A DNA stretch of 64,000 nt from Flavilitoribacter nigricans DSM 23189 = NBRC 102662. Lineage in GTDB: Bacteria > Bacteroidota > Bacteroidia > Chitinophagales > Saprospiraceae. The stretch covers positions 310,001 to 374,000 of the forward strand of contig NZ_PDUD01000018.1 of the NCBI RefSeq assembly GCF_002646595.1, read 5' to 3'. Of the stretch, positions 1 to 8,354 are shown in pieces (within the stretch, counting starts at the first letter, position 1; the number at the start of each line of letters is the position of its first letter). Made by a program: the position numbers and the translations under genes. A model generated the notes under the pieces. It was given only the letters and a program-made list of their open reading frames with translations, searched no databases and was not told where the DNA came from.

Positions 1-36
1 ATCCTTCCAAAAAACAGGCATTTAATGTGCCCTCCC

Positions 37-702
37 CTATTCTTCCGCTCCGCCCGGGCCGATCTGTAAAAAGGTAGTCTGCTTGATCGACCGGAGGATC
101 GCATCGTAATCCACCTCTACTACATCACCGTGAATCAACAGAGATGATGCCCGACCGGCAATTTTCCCGTAAAGCCAGTCGACGATGGTCTCTACGGAAT
201 CTTTGGTATCAAAGGTGAGGTACATCCGGATCGTTTCCCGGTAACCGATACTGCTTCCCTGGTGATCTTCGTCAATAATGATGGAAGCGGTCGTATCGGG
301 GATCTTGAACTTATCACCGTACACCAGCCAGCGATAAAAAGTGCCGAACAGATGGTATTTCAGATCCTTATCGGAAGTGATCAGTTCGATCTTCAGTTTG
401 TCGAAAGCATATTGGGCATCGGGATGGAAAGCACGGTCCCGGTCCGTGGTATTGGAGATACCGAGTTTACCCGCGAAGTGCAACTCGATCTTCTTGTTCA
501 GTTGTTCGATGGATTGGAAGCGGTCGGTGGCCATTTCCCGGATCGTTTCATCCTCAAACTTTTCAAAATTGTCCGGGTGGTATTTGGCCAGGATCTTCTT
601 TCTCGTCTTATGGAAGTCTTCCGGCCGCAAAGATTCGATGGGCTGACCGTAATATTTCTGTATGGCGTCTTTCTCCGCCTCTGTCCAGTGATTCGATGGC
701 AT
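37..702 (-). CDS. J-like domain protein of unknown role
   Basis: This 221-aa protein starts with a degenerate J-domain-like segment (about residues 5-75). It is predicted helical and contains the His-Pro-Asp triad at H42-P43-D44 within YHPDNFE, the motif that in DnaJ proteins stimulates Hsp70 ATPase. There is no Gly/Phe region, zinc finger or C-terminal substrate domain, so it is not DnaJ itself. The C-terminal two thirds (about 95-221) is a mixed alpha/beta region I do not recognise. No signal peptide is visible, so it is probably cytoplasmic. The ATG at 702 is the first in frame. It lies downstream of the Crp-type gene on the same strand, but a hairpin terminator separates them. The co-chaperone role is inferred only from the HPD motif. 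Confidence 0.7.
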   Translation of the reverse strand: MPSNHWTEAEKDAIQKYYGQPIESLRPEDFHKTRKKILAKYHPDNFEKFEDETIREMATDRFQSIEQLNKKIELHFAGKLGISNTTDRDRAFHPDAQYAFDKLKIELITSDKDLKYHLFGTFYRWLVYGDKFKIPDTTASIIIDEDHQGSSIGYRETIRMYLTFDTKDSVETIVDWLYGKIAGRASSLLIHGDVVEVDYDAILRSIKQTTFLQIGPGGAEE

Positions 703-803
703 ATTGTTAAGTCTGATCCAAATAAAAAGGTCAGCAATCGGTAAAAAGTTGAATGCGAGGAAGGATTGTCTCCGGTACTAACCGTTTACCTGCGGCACAA
801 AAT

Positions 804-834
804 AAAAAATGCTTTCCCGGAGGAAAGCATTTTT
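804..834 (-). terminator. Rho-independent terminator after the Crp/Fnr gene
   Basis: A perfect 9-bp stem (809-817 with 822-830) and a 4-base loop are flanked by an A-run on one side and a T-run on the other. It can therefore act on either strand, with the U-run for the minus strand formed by 804-808. It lies 50 bases beyond the stop of the Crp-type gene and before the J-like gene. Confidence 0.8.
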
Positions 835-884
835 GTTAACCAAATTTCTTACTAATGACATATACTTAAAAAAGTTACATCCGT

Positions 885-1571
885 TTAGGCCAGTTTCGCC
901 ATATCCCGCACCAGGATCTTACCCCGGTTGAAGTAGATCAGATCCGATTTTTTGAGATCATTGAGGACCAGGGTAACTGTCTGGCGGGAAGTACAGGTAA
1001 TATTGGCAATATCCTGATGGGTCAGGGAGTGTTTCAGCAACATCTCAAAACCCACCCGGCGTCCGCGGTCACTGACCGAATCTTTGATAAAGTCAATGAT
1101 GCGGGTACGTGCGTCTTTAAAGATCAGCGATTCCAGTTTATTTTCCGCCCGCATTAAGCGCTGGCCGAAAGAACTCATCACCTGACTGCACAGATCAAAG
1201 TTTTTGCGCATCATCTGGCGGAAATCGTCGTTTTTCAGGGAATACAGGATGACTTCGTCCCGGAGTACCTGGGCGTAGTCCTGTCTTTCTTTTTCTCCGA
1301 TGATACCCAGTTCACCGAACATGGCCAGTGGGTGGATCAGGGATTTGATCACCTCTTTACCATCCGAAGAATGCGTACCGATCTTGATGGTGCCCTTCGC
1401 CAAAAAATAGATCTCATCGGAGGGATCTCCGGGCATGTAAACCATACTGTAGCGCGTGCGCTTTTCGGTTTTCATCATGCCGGCTAATTCAATTCTTTCT
1501 TCCTGGCTTAAACATTCAAAGAGGGGAAATTGCTCAAGAAAATTTGTTTTGGCGTCCAGACTCATATGCAT
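885..1571 (-). CDS. Crp/Fnr-family transcriptional regulator
   Basis: A 228-aa regulator with an N-terminal cyclic-nucleotide-binding-type beta-roll (about residues 15-125, with FAKGTIKIGT- and MFGELGII-like turns), a dimerisation helix near 130-150 and a C-terminal winged helix-turn-helix (about 165-225; recognition region TCTSRQTVTLVLNDLKK). There is no cysteine cluster for an FNR-type iron-sulphur centre, so it is closer to Crp-like sensors; the ligand cannot be read from sequence. It acts as a cytoplasmic DNA-binding protein. The start at 1571 could also be the ATG two codons in (1565). A good -7 box lies just upstream and a terminator just downstream, so it appears monocistronic. Targets are unknown. 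Confidence 0.9.
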   Translation of the reverse strand: MHMSLDAKTNFLEQFPLFECLSQEERIELAGMMKTEKRTRYSMVYMPGDPSDEIYFLAKGTIKIGTHSSDGKEVIKSLIHPLAMFGELGIIGEKERQDYAQVLRDEVILYSLKNDDFRQMMRKNFDLCSQVMSSFGQRLMRAENKLESLIFKDARTRIIDFIKDSVSDRGRRVGFEMLLKHSLTHQDIANITCTSRQTVTLVLNDLKKSDLIYFNRGKILVRDMAKLA

Positions 1572-1587
1572 TTCATTTTCGGTGAAA

Positions 1588-1620
1588 CAAACTTATCGGC
1601 TATTCTGGAAGCTTTGAAAA
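1588..1620 (-). promoter_or_regulatory. Bacteroidota-type promoter of the Crp/Fnr gene
   Basis: On the minus strand TAAGTTTG (plus 1588-1595) matches the Bacteroidota -7 consensus TAnnTTTG exactly. A TTTTC element about 20 bases upstream is a loose -33 match. The predicted transcript start would leave a leader of only about 10 bases. Confidence 0.5.
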
Positions 1621-1823
1621 TTTAATCCTTCAGTGTGGTCGGCTTCCCGGAAAAGGAAATATGCTGTCAGAGAGTTTTCCTATTGATAAATAGCCTGTTC
1701 AACTGTATAGACACCAAAAAAGTTGGTCCCCCCTATGGTACGCCAAATTTTAAGAGAAAAATATTGGACAGATCAATAACTTATTGATTCACAATAAAAA
1801 GAAACATGGATTTCATGGAGAAT

Positions 1824-2759
1824 TTACTGGACAAACTGGACAGAATCCAGGGAATTGCTGTATCCGGCAAAGATTCCATAGCCGTTTTCGATATTCTCAA
1901 AAACAATGACCGGATCGTTCAGCGGATTGGGATTAGAGCCTTCAGAGCGGCTGAGTGAAGTGTAATACAGGTAGTACTCGCGGGAAAGCGTGCGCAGTTC
2001 TACGTAAGTCTTACCCAGCAACTGACTGCGGGGATCGATATCAACGGAAAAGGAAATACCGAGGGCCTGCTTTCCGGGTTTATCCTCAAACAGGAGGCCA
2101 CCGTTGAGGTGGGCGCTGATGCCGTTCTCATTGTCCAGCGGATCGAACAGCACTGGCTGCAGCATGGACTTGGTAATGAGAGTATCTCTGCCTTCCAGCA
2201 CGTAGTTGTTGATCTGCTGGGTAATATTGAGGTGATAGTAATTCTTGGTCGTTGAAGGATCGTCAAAATCGACGATTGCGGAAAAATGCTTGCGATTGTA
2301 CGCTCCACCCTGCACGGGCTCGGTCACTACATTAGCCAGATCAAAATCGGTGATCTTTACGGAAGGTGGCACCGAACTCTTGGCCATTACCGGTTTGAAG
2401 CCGTCCACCGAGACCTTGATCGTATATTCCAGTCCCGCTACGGGTTTATTTTCCCAGGATTTATAATACGGCGGATAGTTGGGATCTTTGGGGATCACAA
2501 CTTCCAGTCGCTCCAAAAAGGTATTATTCCAATAAAGGTCTACTTCAGCGTTGGTGAGATATTCTTCGGGATCGACATTACCGATGAGGCGGCTTTTGGC
2601 AACGGTAACAATAATGGCCCGGCCTTCAGCGAAATTGCTGATCACAACCAGTTTGGGTTCCAGTTGTGGAAGTTCTTCCAAATCCAGCGGCTCCTCACAG
2701 GAATAAGCTATTCCTAAAAGAAGAAGGCTTGATAAGATGGTAAAGATATGCCGAACCAT
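1824..2759 (-). CDS. DUF4249 family outer-membrane lipoprotein
   Basis: A 311-aa protein with a lipoprotein signal ending in the lipobox LGIAYSC (lipidated C21), followed by EEP, as is usual for exported Bacteroidota lipoproteins. The rest is beta-rich: an N-terminal Ig-like portion with VAKSRLIG and a later domain, matching DUF4249 in length and layout. Members of this family are typically encoded beside TonB-dependent receptors with an STN domain, exactly as here (receptor 113 bp upstream, same strand). It therefore probably forms the surface-exposed partner of that receptor, analogous to SusD for SusC. The substrate is unknown. Confidence 0.85.
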   Translation of the reverse strand: MVRHIFTILSSLLLLGIAYSCEEPLDLEELPQLEPKLVVISNFAEGRAIIVTVAKSRLIGNVDPEEYLTNAEVDLYWNNTFLERLEVVIPKDPNYPPYYKSWENKPVAGLEYTIKVSVDGFKPVMAKSSVPPSVKITDFDLANVVTEPVQGGAYNRKHFSAIVDFDDPSTTKNYYHLNITQQINNYVLEGRDTLITKSMLQPVLFDPLDNENGISAHLNGGLLFEDKPGKQALGISFSVDIDPRSQLLGKTYVELRTLSREYYLYYTSLSRSEGSNPNPLNDPVIVFENIENGYGIFAGYSNSLDSVQFVQ

Positions 2760-2872
2760 AGGCTAGTGAGATTATCTTACAAATATAACAATTTGTCGGG
2801 CAAATTGCTCAATCGCCCTAAAGTATTAGCAGATAAAGTTTTATGCGGGGATGACGTCCGCTCGTTAAGCGC

Positions 2873-5533
2873 TTACAAAAAGCGGATAGAATAGCTGATA
2901 GAGGGTAAAATAGGTAACAATTTCACCTGCACGTAACGCTGCCGTTGGCGCAATTGATATGCTGCGTATACATAATCCGTGCGATAGGAATAGTACAGAG
3001 GATTGCGTCGGTTGTAAACATTATATACTCCCAGATGCAGGCGATGCTGCAAACGGTCATTACCAAAAGTATAATTGCCACCGATATCAAGCCGGTGGTA
3101 ACTGGGCATGCGATCATCGTTTTTTTGCCCGAAACTGGGCACGATCACGCCCTCCGGCGGAGAGTATTCTCCAGGAACGTTCAACTTGTAGGTGCTTTCG
3201 GGCAAGCTAAATGCAAAACCGGAACTGATCACCCAATTTGCCGCAAAATCAATTTTATCGTTCAGGCGGTAGGTCATCACCAGTTTCAGATCGTGGCGAC
3301 GATCGTATTTGAAGGGGTACTTTTCTCCAAAATTGATCCGTTCGAATTCCCGGTCGGTAAAGCTCAGCGTGTAGGCCAGCCAGCCGGTCAGCCGGTCCCT
3401 TTTGCGGCGCACCATCAGTTCGATACCACGGGAGGTACCACTGCCGGTGGTTACATTATTTCTCCAGTCCGCCAGGTAATTCGCCCCTTCGGTGAAAGTT
3501 ACGAGGTGGTTCATTGTCTTGTAATAACCTTCCAGATTGACCTCCCACTTGGGATGCGGAAAATAATCGAGGCCAACGGTCGTCTGCCAGGAATTTTCCG
3601 GACGGATATCCCCGGTAGAAGGCACCCAAAGGTCCGTAGGCAGCCCCAGATTCGAATTGGACAAGAGGTGCAGGAACTGCGACATGCGGCTCAGCGAGGT
3701 CTTAAAACCCAATTTGGGATGCAATTTCCCGTAGATCCCGAGCCGGGGCTGGGCGGAAAAGTATTGCTTTCCTTCTACCCGGTTCAGGGAAAGATGCAGC
3801 CCGCCGTTGAACTGCCAGCCGGAGCCCAGTTTCACTTCATTGTCTACGTAGCCGACAAATTCCTGGCTTTCCACCCGCACGTGTTGCGGCTGCCGGTGGA
3901 TAATGGCATCGTTCTGTCCATTATCCAGCAACAGGGCTCCCGGGTTGAATACCCGGTGATTGGCGCTCCAGCCGAAATTCATTTTGTGACGGTTGGAGGC
4001 ATAGTAATCAAAATCGGCCCGCAAACCGAAGTCCTTTATACTTGACAGATAATCGGCCGCGATAAAGGGACTCAGGAACTGACCGGTATTTAGACTGATA
4101 ATGGAATCCACCGACTGGTACTGAGTGTGTACCATCAATTCACTGTAGGTCGCTGAGAAATTGGAGAACAAGCGGTCGTTATGGATATGATTCCAGCGTA
4201 AAACGCCAACCTGGTTATTCCAGCTCAGGTTTTCGTAATACCCGTTGAACATCTTAAAGTGGATCAGGTCATTGCTTGAGTTAAAAAAGGCAAGCGTATC
4301 GGTAGACCGACCTCCATTCATGAAACCGTCCTGTCCGCGATAGTAACTCAGGTAGAGTTTATTTTTATCGTTCAGGCTGTAGTTGAATTTGGCATTCAGA
4401 TCGCTGAACTGGTAAGAAACGCCCCCTTTCTCGCCCATTTCCAGTTTATTCTTCCGGCTGTAGGGCACGACGTACCAGTTGAGAAAAGACCAGCGTCCGG
4501 CCAGGAAAAAGGAGCTGCGGTCCTTGATCAGCGGCCCTTCCAAAGACAGTCGACCGGATATCAGGCCGGCTTCCGCACTGCCTACCAGTTTTTTGGAATT
4601 GCCTTCTTTGGTACGAATATCCAGTACGGAGGACAAACGCCCGCCGTATCTTGCCGGGAAACCTCCCTTGATCAGATTGGCACTGCGGATCGCATCTGCA
4701 TTAAAAATACTGAACACCCCGGCAGCATGGGCTACGTAGTAGACCGGCACACCGTCGATCAGCACCAGATTCTGTCCGGCACTGCCTCCCCGTACGTGCA
4801 TACCCTCTACGCCGTCCGTACCGGTCTGTACCCCGGGCATCAGGTAAACCATACGGACCACATCGGCCTCACCGGCCAGCCGTGGGATATCTTTCAGCTG
4901 TTCGGGATCGAGCAAATGATTACTCTGGGTATTTCCGATCACTGTATCCTGGGCAATAACGACGATCTCCTGCAGGGTCAGGCTGGCCTGAAGCGAAAGG
5001 GTAAACTGTACGTCCTTATCCAGATTAAAAGATAGCAGGCGGGGCTCGTACCCCAGATAGGTAAAACGAAGGTCCGTTTTTCCGGGAGGCAACTGCAGGC
5101 TAAAGAAACCGTAATCATTCGTTGCCGTTCCCTGGCCGCTGACCAGGTCCTGTATCGAAGCGCCGATCAGGCGTTCACCGCTATTGGCATCTTCCAGGAA
5201 TCCGCTGATCGTGAATACGGGCGCGACGACCTGCTCTTTTTTGTAAAGCACAATGACATCACCGCGCAGGCGGAACCCCACCGGAGCATTGCCGATCAAG
5301 GCATCAAGTATTACACCCAGGCGAACATCCTTAAAGGAGCGATTGATTTTTCGATCCGGGATCAGATCGTCACTAAAGGAGAGGGAAACGTGGCGCTCTT
5401 CGATCAATTGATTGAGGGCTTCGATCAGGCTTACGTCTTTAAACTGTACATCCATCCGGATGTCCAGAACGCGCTGAGCGGAAAGCAACTGCACCGCTAC
5501 CAGCAGTAACGCAAGTAGAAAAAGCCTCCTCAT
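2873..5533 (-). CDS. TonB-dependent receptor with STN and carboxypeptidase-like domains
   Basis: An 886-aa outer-membrane receptor. Visible parts in order: signal peptide (1-19), STN/secretin-like domain (about 20-100), a CarboxypepD_reg-like beta sandwich with the LIGASIQDLVSGQGTATND motif (about 110-190), plug domain (about 200-310, containing GMHVRGGSAGQNLVLIDGVPVY) and a 22-strand barrel ending in an aromatic residue near the C-terminus (SYSIRFL). STN domains in related receptors signal to anti-sigma factors, but no FecI/FecR pair is adjacent. It probably works with the DUF4249 lipoprotein immediately downstream to import an unidentified substrate using TonB energy. Length is normal for the family. 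Confidence 0.92.
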   Translation of the reverse strand: MRRLFLLALLLVAVQLLSAQRVLDIRMDVQFKDVSLIEALNQLIEERHVSLSFSDDLIPDRKINRSFKDVRLGVILDALIGNAPVGFRLRGDVIVLYKKEQVVAPVFTISGFLEDANSGERLIGASIQDLVSGQGTATNDYGFFSLQLPPGKTDLRFTYLGYEPRLLSFNLDKDVQFTLSLQASLTLQEIVVIAQDTVIGNTQSNHLLDPEQLKDIPRLAGEADVVRMVYLMPGVQTGTDGVEGMHVRGGSAGQNLVLIDGVPVYYVAHAAGVFSIFNADAIRSANLIKGGFPARYGGRLSSVLDIRTKEGNSKKLVGSAEAGLISGRLSLEGPLIKDRSSFFLAGRWSFLNWYVVPYSRKNKLEMGEKGGVSYQFSDLNAKFNYSLNDKNKLYLSYYRGQDGFMNGGRSTDTLAFFNSSNDLIHFKMFNGYYENLSWNNQVGVLRWNHIHNDRLFSNFSATYSELMVHTQYQSVDSIISLNTGQFLSPFIAADYLSSIKDFGLRADFDYYASNRHKMNFGWSANHRVFNPGALLLDNGQNDAIIHRQPQHVRVESQEFVGYVDNEVKLGSGWQFNGGLHLSLNRVEGKQYFSAQPRLGIYGKLHPKLGFKTSLSRMSQFLHLLSNSNLGLPTDLWVPSTGDIRPENSWQTTVGLDYFPHPKWEVNLEGYYKTMNHLVTFTEGANYLADWRNNVTTGSGTSRGIELMVRRKRDRLTGWLAYTLSFTDREFERINFGEKYPFKYDRRHDLKLVMTYRLNDKIDFAANWVISSGFAFSLPESTYKLNVPGEYSPPEGVIVPSFGQKNDDRMPSYHRLDIGGNYTFGNDRLQHRLHLGVYNVYNRRNPLYYSYRTDYVYAAYQLRQRQRYVQVKLLPILPSISYSIRFL

Positions 5534-5639
5534 GATCTTAATGGAGAGTTTTATTCAATACAAGTAATTGATCATTTTAATCCGGGCCCCTTCAAAAGTA
5601 CGCGTATTCAGTGAGTTATACAAAAAATGTTAAAGCCAT

Positions 5640-6098
5640 TTATCTTTTAACATCTACTAACTCAATCTCGAAAACCAATACCTCGTTGGGACCGATGAGC
5701 GGACCTGCACTTCTGCGGCCGTAAGCCAGAGCCGAAGGGTGAATAAAAGTTCCCTTGCCGCCTTCTTTCAGCAACGGAATCGCGATCTGCCATCCCAGGA
5801 TCAGTCCTCCCAGATTAAAGACTACCGTTTTGTCCCCGGTGGTTTGGTCGAAAACCGTACCATCGAGTAAATATCCTTTGTAGCGTACCTCCACATCGTC
5901 CGAAATATTGGGCTGGATGCCGGTACCGGGTTCTTCAATAACGTAATACAACCCGGATGGATCTACCTGGGTATTCAGTCCGGTGGCAGCTACATATTCC
6001 TCGATCAGCAGCCGATCTACTTCCGCCTGGTCTACTTCTTTTTTGCAGGCGCTCGCACCAAATACGATAATTAGCAACCCAACAATTATTCGGTTCAT
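5640..6098 (-). CDS. FKBP-type peptidyl-prolyl isomerase lipoprotein
   Basis: A 152-aa protein. The start at 6098 is chosen because it gives a clean lipoprotein signal (MNRIIVGLLIIVFGASAC, lipidated C18) preceded by AAGGA; in-frame starts further upstream would run into the divergent amidase gene. The mature part carries an N-terminal linker and one FKBP domain (about 60-152) with DVEVRYKGYLLDGTVFDQT, a WQIAIPLLKEGGKG-like active-site segment and the C-terminal VFEIELVDV strand. It should catalyse prolyl cis-trans isomerisation of envelope proteins in the periplasm. It is divergent from the amidase gene with 91 bp between starts. Confidence 0.9.
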   Translation of the reverse strand: MNRIIVGLLIIVFGASACKKEVDQAEVDRLLIEEYVAATGLNTQVDPSGLYYVIEEPGTGIQPNISDDVEVRYKGYLLDGTVFDQTTGDKTVVFNLGGLILGWQIAIPLLKEGGKGTFIHPSALAYGRRSAGPLIGPNEVLVFEIELVDVKR

Positions 6099-6112
6099 TC
6101 CTTTTTTTTGCC

Positions 6113-6120
6113 CAAAGATA
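6113..6120 (-). promoter_or_regulatory. Possible -7 box for the FKBP gene
   Basis: Minus-strand TATCTTTG fits TAnnTTTG exactly, 15 bases before the chosen start. There is no convincing -33 box and the leader would be very short, so this is weak. Confidence 0.3.
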
Positions 6121-6189
6121 GTCAGTAAAAACTTTATGGTATCTTTCGGATTTGTTAATTTTAGCATTTCAAATACCTGAATCATCCTT

Positions 6190-6831
6190 ATGAACACCGA
6201 ATTTTGTGTATTCCTCGACGCCGGCCACGGCGGCATTGACCCCCATACCGGAAAATACGTTACCGCACCAAGCAAGCAATTTGAGCACACCAGCGGCTCT
6301 TTTCACAACGGAAGATGGTTTTACGAAGGCGTATGGAATCGTATCCTGACGGATCGGGTAGCCCAGAAACTGGACTCCCTCCACATCAACTACATCAAGG
6401 TTTATCATGATTACGTCGACCTCAGCCTCTCCTACCGGGTAGATGCGGCCAACTGGTACGACCGGTATTACAAAAAGACCCTCTACATTTCCAATCACTC
6501 CAATGCCTCCGGATCGGGAAAGGCCCGGGGTTTTGAAGTGTATACCTCTCCCGGAACCACCACCTCCGACAAGGTAGCCGAAGCGTATTTCAAACACGTA
6601 GAATCACTTTTTGGTAATACCATCAGTTATCGCCAGGATAGAAGTGACGGCGATCCCGACCGGGAAGCGAAGTTTTATGTACTCCGCCGCACCTCGATGT
6701 CCGCCATTCTCGGAGAACATCTCTTTTTCGATAATCTCGAAGATGCCAGCTTCCTGATGCTGGATGAGACGGTGGAGCGGTTTGCGGAGGCGCAGGTGCG
6801 GACGATCATCGAATTCTGGAAATCTATCTGA
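6190..6831 (+). CDS. Leaderless N-acetylmuramoyl-L-alanine amidase (Amidase_3)
   Basis: A 213-aa protein that is a single Amidase_3 domain. The family's zinc-site elements are visible: LDAGHGG (H13), an acidic ligand near WFYEGVWNRIL (E45), ISNHSNAS (H103) and the catalytic-glutamate region ILGEHLFFDN (E178). It should cleave the lactam-to-peptide bond of peptidoglycan. Unusually there is no signal peptide, membrane anchor or cell-wall-binding repeat, so it resembles a phage endolysin more than a secreted division amidase. It is convergent with the eCIS block, from which a long hairpin separates it. A role in releasing eCIS particles by lysis is possible but is only an inference; recycling or a non-classical export route are alternatives. 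Confidence 0.85.
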   Translation: MNTEFCVFLDAGHGGIDPHTGKYVTAPSKQFEHTSGSFHNGRWFYEGVWNRILTDRVAQKLDSLHINYIKVYHDYVDLSLSYRVDAANWYDRYYKKTLYISNHSNASGSGKARGFEVYTSPGTTTSDKVAEAYFKHVESLFGNTISYRQDRSDGDPDREAKFYVLRRTSMSAILGEHLFFDNLEDASFLMLDETVERFAEAQVRTIIEFWKSI

Positions 6832-6860
6832 TCTCTCCCCTAACCAATACCGAAAAAAAT

Positions 6861-6921
6861 AAAGGGAATTGGATCTGTAAATGGGAAACAACCTTTCCCG
6901 CAATCAGATCCGGTTCCCTTT
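6861..6921. terminator. Long bidirectional hairpin closing the eCIS block
   Basis: Positions 6861-6877 pair with 6905-6921 (17 bp, only G-T type deviations). Inside this a second perfect 6-bp hairpin forms (6883-6888 with 6894-6899). A run of A at 6853-6859 supplies the U-run for minus-strand transcripts leaving the eCIS operon. It lies between the convergent amidase and AAA+ ATPase genes, so it probably stops transcription from both sides. Confidence 0.75.
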
Positions 6922-6982
6922 GCATTTTAAAGGATACATCGAGACTAAGCGGAAAGACTAACTGACCTCAGCGAGCCCGGGA

Positions 6983-8314
6983 TCAGGCTATTTTCCCCTC
7001 CTTGGCAAATTCCCGATTGATCCCCTCTACGATCGTCGCCTCATCAATGGATTTTTCCTTTCTGGCCAAAACGGTCAGGCAACTGTACTGGACAATGTTG
7101 ACAATATTGGCGCCGGTGATCTCATATTTCCGGGCGATCGCGGTCAGATCCACGGACTTGTCCGGACTGAGTTCTTTAGGGAAGGTTTGCTGCCACAGGC
7201 GATAGCGCTCGGCCGCTTTGGGCGGAGGAAAATGAATGATCGACTGAAAGCGGCGCAAAAAGGCATCATCGATATTACTTTTTAGGTTGGATGCCAAAAT
7301 AACGAGCCCGTCGTAAGACTCGATCCGCTGCAGGAGGTAGGACACTTCCTGATTGGCGTATTTATCGTGAGCATCCCGCACATTGGTTCTTTTTCCGAAG
7401 AGCGCATCTGCCTCATCAAAGAACAGGATCCAGTCTTTGTTTTCGGCCCGGGCAAAAAGGTTGGCCAGGTTCTTTTCCGTTTCCCCGATAAATTTAGAAA
7501 CGACCATCGAGAGATCTACCCGGTAGACATCCTTTCCGGTGCGCTTGCCGAGCAGGGTCGCGGTGAGGGTTTTCCCCGTACCCGGAGGCCCGTGAAACAT
7601 AACCCGGTAGCCCGGTTTCAGCCGTTTGCTCATTCCGTAATCGAGCATCAGTTTGTCGTGATATTTCAACCAGTGCTCCAATTCTTCGATCTGACGAAGC
7701 GTGGTACCGGGCAACACCAGATCCTCCCATTCCATTTCCGTCTCCAGCAACTGGGCGGGAAACTGCAGGCTGAACTTAGGGCGGCTCATCTCCCCCTGCA
7801 CCAACAAATCAATATAATCCGATGAGAGCACGATCTTCCCGCTCAGCCGGGGCTCGCCCGCGGGGGGATCTTCCAGCCAAAGTACCTGGTGCTTGCTGAA
7901 AAAGTGCTCGGTACTGAACAGTTTACGGTATTGCAGGCGCTTTTCCAGATCGTTACCCGCCAGCAGAAAGATGGCAGTTTCGCCGGTCGGTAAAAACCCG
8001 CGGAACTGTTGTCCCCGCAGCCCTCCCAACTGGGGGAAATCACCGGCTTTGCTTAGCTTTTCGGTAAAGATGTTATCCAGAAATTCCGGTGCGATATGGG
8101 GGCATAAAGCCAGAATGAGGACAAAGCGCTCTTCCACGCCCCATGCCTCAATTTCAGATTTTCCAAAAACGGCCCGGAGCAACTGTTTGCCCGGAGCTTT
8201 GGGGAAAGAAAAATCTGCTTCACCGTTCAATTGGTCAAGGCGGGATTCAATTACCGCTTTTAACCATAACAATTCTTTTCCGATCTGTAGCCAGCGGTCC
8301 TTTGCCTGCTTCAT
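6983..8314 (-). CDS. eCIS-associated AAA+ ATPase (Afp15-like)
   Basis: A 443-aa ATPase. The N-terminal half (about 1-200) is a helical/alpha-beta region typical of eCIS ATPases. The C-terminal AAA+ core has Walker A GPPGTGKT (242-249), Walker B with D300-E301 (LFFDEADALFGKR), a sensor-1 ILASN segment and the DDAFLRRFQ arginine-finger region. In Afp and PVC systems the equivalent ATPase is needed for particle assembly or cargo loading rather than for contraction recycling. It is the last gene of the eCIS block, 40 bp after the DUF4157 protein, and is separated from the tape-measure gene by the cargo cassette. That placement suggests the cassette was inserted between two structural genes. Confidence 0.88.
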   Translation of the reverse strand: MKQAKDRWLQIGKELLWLKAVIESRLDQLNGEADFSFPKAPGKQLLRAVFGKSEIEAWGVEERFVLILALCPHIAPEFLDNIFTEKLSKAGDFPQLGGLRGQQFRGFLPTGETAIFLLAGNDLEKRLQYRKLFSTEHFFSKHQVLWLEDPPAGEPRLSGKIVLSSDYIDLLVQGEMSRPKFSLQFPAQLLETEMEWEDLVLPGTTLRQIEELEHWLKYHDKLMLDYGMSKRLKPGYRVMFHGPPGTGKTLTATLLGKRTGKDVYRVDLSMVVSKFIGETEKNLANLFARAENKDWILFFDEADALFGKRTNVRDAHDKYANQEVSYLLQRIESYDGLVILASNLKSNIDDAFLRRFQSIIHFPPPKAAERYRLWQQTFPKELSPDKSVDLTAIARKYEITGANIVNIVQYSCLTVLARKEKSIDEATIVEGINREFAKEGKIA

Positions 8315-8354
8315 GTATTACGCGGATCTTTGGATGAGAGATATAAGGTTGGGT

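Noticed and set aside
2945-4045. Long plus-strand open frame of 366 codons inside the TonB receptor gene
   Set aside because: It lies fully antisense to a well-supported receptor and shows no domain or codon bias of its own.
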